From positions 682,001 to 746,000 of the forward strand of contig NZ_JAAOYX010000002.1 in assembly GCF_011759605.1 (NCBI RefSeq): DNA of 64,000 bases. Reading direction: 5' to 3'. Positions 60,278 to 64,000 of this stretch are shown here, in pieces. The stretch comes from Luteibacter sp. SG786. Lineage in GTDB: Bacteria > Pseudomonadota > Gammaproteobacteria > Xanthomonadales > Rhodanobacteraceae. Position 1 is the first letter of the stretch, and each line of letters opens with the position of its first letter. A program made the position numbers and the translations under genes. A model generated the notes under the pieces. That model was not told the origin of the DNA. It did no database searches and saw only the letters and a list, made by a program, of their open reading frames with translations.

Positions 60278-60994
60278 ATGACCGAACTCGCCGTGGTCGT
60301 GCCCGTCTTCAACGAGCGCGACAACATCCCGCCCCTCCTCGCCGAGATCGCCTCGGCCCTGCGCGGACGGATCGACTTCGAGATCATCTACGTCGACGAC
60401 GACAGCACCGACGACAGCGTGGCCGTGCTCACGGCGGCCCGCGCGCAGTACCCGGAACTCCGCATCATCCGCCATATCACCCGCAGCGGTCAGAGCACCG
60501 CGGTATGGAATGGCGTGCGCGCGGCTCGCGCGCCATGGATCGCCACACTGGACGGCGACGGTCAGAACGACCCCGCCGATATTCCGAAGCTGCTGGCCGC
60601 GCGCGAAGGCGCCACATCGGAACTGAAGCTGTTCGCCGGGTGGCGCGTCACGCGCCGCGACAGTTTCAACAAACGCATTTCCTCGAAGATCGCGAACGCG
60701 GTGCGCTCGCGCATGTTGCGCGACGACACGCCCGACACGGGCTGCGGCCTCAAGCTGTTCGAGCGCGAGACGTTCCTGCGCCTGCCCTACTTCGACCACA
60801 TGCACCGCTACCTGCCGGCGCTGGTGAAGCGTGCGGGTTTTGCCAGCCAGAGCGTGCCGGTGGGTCACCGCCCGCGCACGGCGGGCACGTCGAAGTACGG
60901 CATGCTCGACCGCCTCTGGGTCGGCCTGGCCGATCTGCGCGGCGTGGCGTGGCTGATGCGCCGCGCGAAGGTCACCCGCACCGAGGAAGTCTGA
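60278..60994 (+). CDS. Family 2 glycosyltransferase, dolichol-phosphate mannose synthase-like
   Basis: The 238-residue protein starts TELAVVVPVFNERDNIPPLL. DDDSTDDSV and ATLDGDGQNDPADIPKLL are the nucleotide-sugar and DxD-type motifs, and VPVGHRPRTAGTSKYGMLDR is the conserved C-terminal block. The usual two or more C-terminal membrane helices of some family members are absent. It probably transfers a sugar to a polyprenyl phosphate at the inner membrane. Substrate unknown. Confidence 0.9.
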   Translation: MTELAVVVPVFNERDNIPPLLAEIASALRGRIDFEIIYVDDDSTDDSVAVLTAARAQYPELRIIRHITRSGQSTAVWNGVRAARAPWIATLDGDGQNDPADIPKLLAAREGATSELKLFAGWRVTRRDSFNKRISSKIANAVRSRMLRDDTPDTGCGLKLFERETFLRLPYFDHMHRYLPALVKRAGFASQSVPVGHRPRTAGTSKYGMLDRLWVGLADLRGVAWLMRRAKVTRTEEV

Positions 60995-61030
60995 TCCTCC
61001 TGCTGATTGTGTGGGAGCTTGGCTGCTCTG

Positions 61031-61113
61031 TGTGGGAGCCGGCTGTGCCGGCGATCCCGCGGCAGCGGGCACTCTTGCCGCGAGCACCCATCGCCGCTGA
61101 AGCGGCTCCCACA
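61031..61113. repeat. Intergenic palindromic repeat, full unit
   Basis: An 83 bp copy of the GCCGGCTGTGCCGGC left-arm variant sits between the glycosyltransferase and patatin genes. A partial TGTGTGGGAGCTT at 61009 precedes it. Confidence 0.88.
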
Positions 61114-61132
61114 GAGAAGCCTGGTCGTCTCG

Positions 61133-62077
61133 TTAGCGTGACGCCCGCAGCCTGGGCTTCCACGCCTCCAGGGCCTGCGTCGTTCTCTCGCGCCCCAGTT
61201 CGATGAGTTCGCGCGCGCGGTAGAACTCGTACACCGTGGAGACGTTGCGGGGGATCTCGATCAGCAGGTCGGGCGGGTAGGCGGCGAGGCGGAGGCGCGA
61301 GAGATTGGCCTGCATGAGGTCCATCGACTGCGTCATCAACTCGAATGCGCCGGGATCGCGGATCTTCTGCTCCCCCTGCGGCAGCACCCGGCCGATAAGG
61401 CGGCCCAGCTTCGCGGCATAGCCCGTGTCGGCCACGGCGGCGACGTCCTTTTCCGGCGGCTTCTGCATTTCGGCGGCACCGTCCACGCTCACGGCCACCA
61501 CGTAATCGGCGTCTTCGCGCATCAGCGGCAACACCGGGAGCGGATTCAGGAGGGCGCCGTCGACGAGCCGCCGGCCTTCATGCGTGTAAGGCCGGAACAG
61601 GGTGGGAATGGCGATGGACGCGCGAATGGCGTCGAACAAGGGTCCGCGCGTGAGCCAGACCTCGCGTTCCCTGTCGATGTCGGTGGCCACCGCGGTGTAG
61701 GCGAGTTCCAGTTCCTCGATGTTCACTTCGCCGATCAGCTCGCGCAGAGCGGCCATGATCCGGTCGCCCTTGATGAAGCCGCCACCGGAGAAGCTCCAGT
61801 CCACCAGCCGCAGCACGTCGAAGCGGGCCAGCGTGGACACCCAATCGCGGTAGATGTCGAGCTTGCCCATGGCGTAGATGCCGCCGATGAGCGCGCCCAT
61901 CGAGGTGCCTGCCACGGCCACGACTTCATAGCCGTGCTCTTCGAGGGCCTCGATCGCGCCGATGTGGGCCAGCCCCTTTGCCGCGCCGGCACCCAGCGCG
62001 AGGGCAATGCGGGGCTTGCGCGACATCGCGTTCGCGATGGGAAGCGCGCCCGGATCGGCGATGTCGAAGTCGCTCAC
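61133..62077 (-). CDS. Patatin-like phospholipase, RssA type
   Basis: The 314-residue protein has the patatin domain: ALALGAGAAKGLAHIGAIEA (oxyanion loop), GTSMG at 57-61 with nucleophile Ser59, and LVDGALLNPLPV with the catalytic Asp. The ATG at 62077 is used; an internal ATG at 62026 (MSRKPRIALA) is the alternative. A RssA-like serine acyl hydrolase of the inner membrane or cytoplasm. It follows the WYL-type regulator by ten bases on the same strand. Confidence 0.9.
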   Translation of the reverse strand: MSDFDIADPGALPIANAMSRKPRIALALGAGAAKGLAHIGAIEALEEHGYEVVAVAGTSMGALIGGIYAMGKLDIYRDWVSTLARFDVLRLVDWSFSGGGFIKGDRIMAALRELIGEVNIEELELAYTAVATDIDREREVWLTRGPLFDAIRASIAIPTLFRPYTHEGRRLVDGALLNPLPVLPLMREDADYVVAVSVDGAAEMQKPPEKDVAAVADTGYAAKLGRLIGRVLPQGEQKIRDPGAFELMTQSMDLMQANLSRLRLAAYPPDLLIEIPRNVSTVYEFYRARELIELGRERTTQALEAWKPRLRASR

Positions 62078-62087
62078 GAACCAGCCT

Positions 62088-63077
62088 TCAGTGGTGATTG
62101 CCGTTGGCCTGGTAGCCCGACAGCGCGAGCTGCAGGAGGATCTTCATTTCCTCGCGCAGCGGCAACGGCGAGACGATTTCCGCATCGGGCCCGTACTTCA
62201 AGACGTCCATCAGCAGTTCGCGCGAGTTCGAATAGGGCACCTTCAGCTCGTAACGGCCATCGGGAAGCCACTCGCCCTTCTGCTGCGAATGCCAGTGCTC
62301 GTCGGCGACCCAGCGCGCGGCGTGCGACGAGAAACGGATGGTGGCCCAGGCTTTCGGTTTGCCGGCAAAGATGCCGTAGCTGGAGGCCAGGAGATCGTTG
62401 AGCTCCGCTTCCTCGACGTCCTTCGCCTTTGCGTCCAGCGCCGTGGGATCGGCGATGCGATCCACCGCGAAGCTGCGCAGTGCCTCGCGGTCGTGGTCCC
62501 AGACGTCCAGGTACCAGTTGTCGCGGTAGTGCGTAAGCCGCTGCGGCGACACCGTGCGCTTGGTGTCGGAATTCGTGGTGCGCGCGCGGTAGCGAAAGCT
62601 GAGCTGACGGCGTTCGAGCACGGCGCCCGCGACGATGCGGAACACCTGCTGGTCCATCTTGCGAGCGCCCCAGGAAATGACCCGGATGCGGTCGACGGGC
62701 AGGGCCTTGCCGCTGCCGTGGTCGGACAGCAGGCGTTCGATGCGCGCTTTGAACGGCGCGAGCGCGCCGGCGAGCACGCCCGGATCGGAGCGCCCGATCA
62801 ATTCGTTGAGGGCCATCAGCGCGGCCAGCTCGTCGCTGGTCAGCCACAGGCCGGGCAGTTCGAAACTGTCGCCTTCGCCCGCTTCGTAGCGGAACGAGGC
62901 CTGTTCGCCGGCGACGCTCTGCACCGGCGCGCCGAGCGCGTCGCGCAGGAATGCCACGTCGCGGTACAGCGTGGCCCGCGAACATTCCAGTTCGTCCATC
63001 AGGCGGGACAGCGGCACCGGATAATGGGCGGACTTCAGCAGGCGGTGCAGGGTGAGAATGCGCTCGTAGCGGTCCAT
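62088..63077 (-). CDS. WYL-domain transcriptional regulator, YafY-like
   Basis: The 329-residue protein starts with HTH MDRYERILTLHRLLKSAHYP and LECSRATLYRDVAFLRDALG. A WYL domain follows with RTVSPQRLTHYRDNWYLDVW and the WCX tail ending QLALSGYQAN. Such regulators bind nucleic-acid or nucleotide ligands and often act in DNA damage or defence. It is upstream of the patatin gene, so they may be cotranscribed. Confidence 0.92.
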   Translation of the reverse strand: MDRYERILTLHRLLKSAHYPVPLSRLMDELECSRATLYRDVAFLRDALGAPVQSVAGEQASFRYEAGEGDSFELPGLWLTSDELAALMALNELIGRSDPGVLAGALAPFKARIERLLSDHGSGKALPVDRIRVISWGARKMDQQVFRIVAGAVLERRQLSFRYRARTTNSDTKRTVSPQRLTHYRDNWYLDVWDHDREALRSFAVDRIADPTALDAKAKDVEEAELNDLLASSYGIFAGKPKAWATIRFSSHAARWVADEHWHSQQKGEWLPDGRYELKVPYSNSRELLMDVLKYGPDAEIVSPLPLREEMKILLQLALSGYQANGNHH

Positions 63078-63204
63078 GGGTGTCGCCGGCAGATGGAGCT
63101 TCGGTTGAGTGTGTCCGCGTGGGCGTGACGCCCGTATCTACGGCCCGAAGCATGGCGGCGGCAGGGCCGCTCCGCAAGGGAGGGTCCCAGGGAGGATCCC
63201 CAGG

Positions 63205-63231
63205 TTTGCGCCCGGCGTCGTAAGGCGCAAA
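63205..63231. other. Inverted repeat in the divergent promoter
   Basis: TTTGCGCC and GGCGCAAA (8 bp) flank an 11-base loop in the 192 bp between the WYL regulator and the membrane protein gene. It could be an operator; no other signal was seen there. Confidence 0.35.
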
Positions 63232-63269
63232 AATGGTGCTTTGCGATTCGCCGAAGGCCTTCCCCGACC

Positions 63270-64000
63270 ATGGCGGAACCGAACGATACCCCTTCCGTCG
63301 TCATGGACCATGGTCCGGCCGACGGCGCGGGGGCTGCCCACGACCTTTTTTCCATCCCGAGCGTGGTCGTCCAGACGGCCACCGCGACCGGCTACGGCCT
63401 GTGGATGGTGCTCGGTACCGCGCTTGCGCTCGGCACCTACCCCGACGGCCGCGGCGAAGTCCTCGTGCCCCTCAGCATCGGCCTGGTCTTTGTGGCATCC
63501 GGCCTCGTGGCCACGTGGCTGCGCCTGCCGTTCGCCGCCGACTGGCACGGATGGAATCCGGCCAAGCGGATGATGCCCACCGTCGAAGGCATGGTCGCGA
63601 TGGTGAACTTCCTTCCGATGCTGGCCCTGGCGGGACTGGCCCGCGGCGGGAACGACTTCTGGGCGACCCGCCTCGCCGGCGCGGCGCTCATGCTGTGCAG
63701 CCTCGCCACCCTGATCCACACCGCTCGCGGCCTGTCCCGTGGCCTGTCCGTTGCGATGGCGTCGGTCGCGAATACGCTGCCCCTTGGCCGCGCCACCTGG
63801 GCGCTATTCGCCGGGGGGCTGTGGTTCTGGCTGTGCGTGGCGTTGCAGACGGACACCCCCATGGAGCCGTTCAATCCCTGGCGGCTGGCCCTGCTCGCCG
63901 TGGCGCTGGCGCTCGGCATCGTCGAGGGCATGCGCTGGCGGGCGCTGCGGCAGCTGGCGCAGGACCGGGGCATGAGCGGGCATCTGGCGGGGGGCCGCGG
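63270..64000 (+). CDS. Polytopic membrane protein of unknown function (C-terminus outside window)
   Basis: The start is the ATG at 63270 (MAEPNDTPSVVMDHGPADGA) and 243 codons are visible before the right edge. Six hydrophobic segments are seen, for example IPSVVVQTATATGYGLWMVL, GLVFVASGLVATWLRLPF, NFLPMLALAGLARGG and LFAGGLWFWLCVALQT. I do not recognise a family. It is divergent from the WYL regulator gene. Confidence 0.75.
   Translation, partial: MAEPNDTPSVVMDHGPADGAGAAHDLFSIPSVVVQTATATGYGLWMVLGTALALGTYPDGRGEVLVPLSIGLVFVASGLVATWLRLPFAADWHGWNPAKRMMPTVEGMVAMVNFLPMLALAGLARGGNDFWATRLAGAALMLCSLATLIHTARGLSRGLSVAMASVANTLPLGRATWALFAGGLWFWLCVALQTDTPMEPFNPWRLALLAVALALGIVEGMRWRALRQLAQDRGMSGHLAGGR

Noticed and set aside
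1-64000. tRNA, rRNA, CRISPR, transposase or prophage genes
   Set aside because: None was found on reading; the only repeats are the palindromic units and short inverted repeats listed.

Overview
The window is GC-rich bacterial chromosome from a gammaproteobacterium. It most resembles the Xanthomonadales, probably Rhodanobacteraceae of the Luteibacter/Dyella kind. That placement is inference from three things: the conserved order lptM-dapF-DUF484-xerC-hslV-hslU, a LacI/TonB-receptor/tryptophan-halogenase sugar cluster, and about ten copies of an 80-130 bp intergenic palindrome ending in TGTGGGAGCC/GGCTCCCACA. No rRNA, tRNA, CRISPR array, transposase or integrase was seen. Genes are densely packed and no gap exceeds 300 bp.

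Layout. 1-3993: MFS efflux protein (cut by the left edge), a LysR regulator divergent from a zinc alcohol dehydrogenase, and a metallo-beta-lactamase-fold hydrolase. 4008-6350: three unrecognised envelope proteins (two-helix membrane protein, lipoprotein, small coiled-coil protein). 6354-7672: HxlR regulator divergent from an SDR dehydrogenase, with a palindromic operator between them. 7830-10343: an FtsK/SpoIIIE-type DNA translocase lacking the usual N-terminal part. 10497-15168: ribose uptake operon rbsK-D-A-C-B. 15251-21712: a housekeeping block (GBBH-like protein, HslUV protease, XerC, DUF484, DapF, LptM, GNAT). 21938-29342: RimK-like amidoligase, shikimate dehydrogenase, LysR, PPOX-fold protein, alpha/beta hydrolase, a TonB-like N-terminal-domain protein and two paralogous small exported proteins. 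29402-35861: gamma carbonic anhydrase, oligopeptidase A, exonuclease III, a YecA/YgfB-like protein, pirin, HAD phosphatase and a lipoprotein.

36075-49300 is the most distinctive region. An operon encodes a beta-1,2-glucanase-like GH144 protein, a sugar-binding lipoprotein, two permeases and a large (alpha/alpha)6-type glycosidase. It sits beside a TonB-dependent receptor, a flavin-dependent halogenase and a LacI repressor. Three LacI-type operators built on AAACGTT precede the GH144 operon, the receptor and lacI itself, so the cluster looks like one regulon for importing and cleaving an oligosaccharide.

49594-51730 is a Fur-box-controlled DUF3325-DUF3649-PepSY set, presumably for iron. 51970-64000 holds a mini SPFH protein, a membrane-anchored Mrr-type nuclease, and rsmG separated from parA-parB by two orphan FtsX-type permeases. 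It continues with an ECF sigma factor and DUF3379 pair, a glycosyltransferase, a patatin, a WYL regulator and a membrane protein cut by the right edge.
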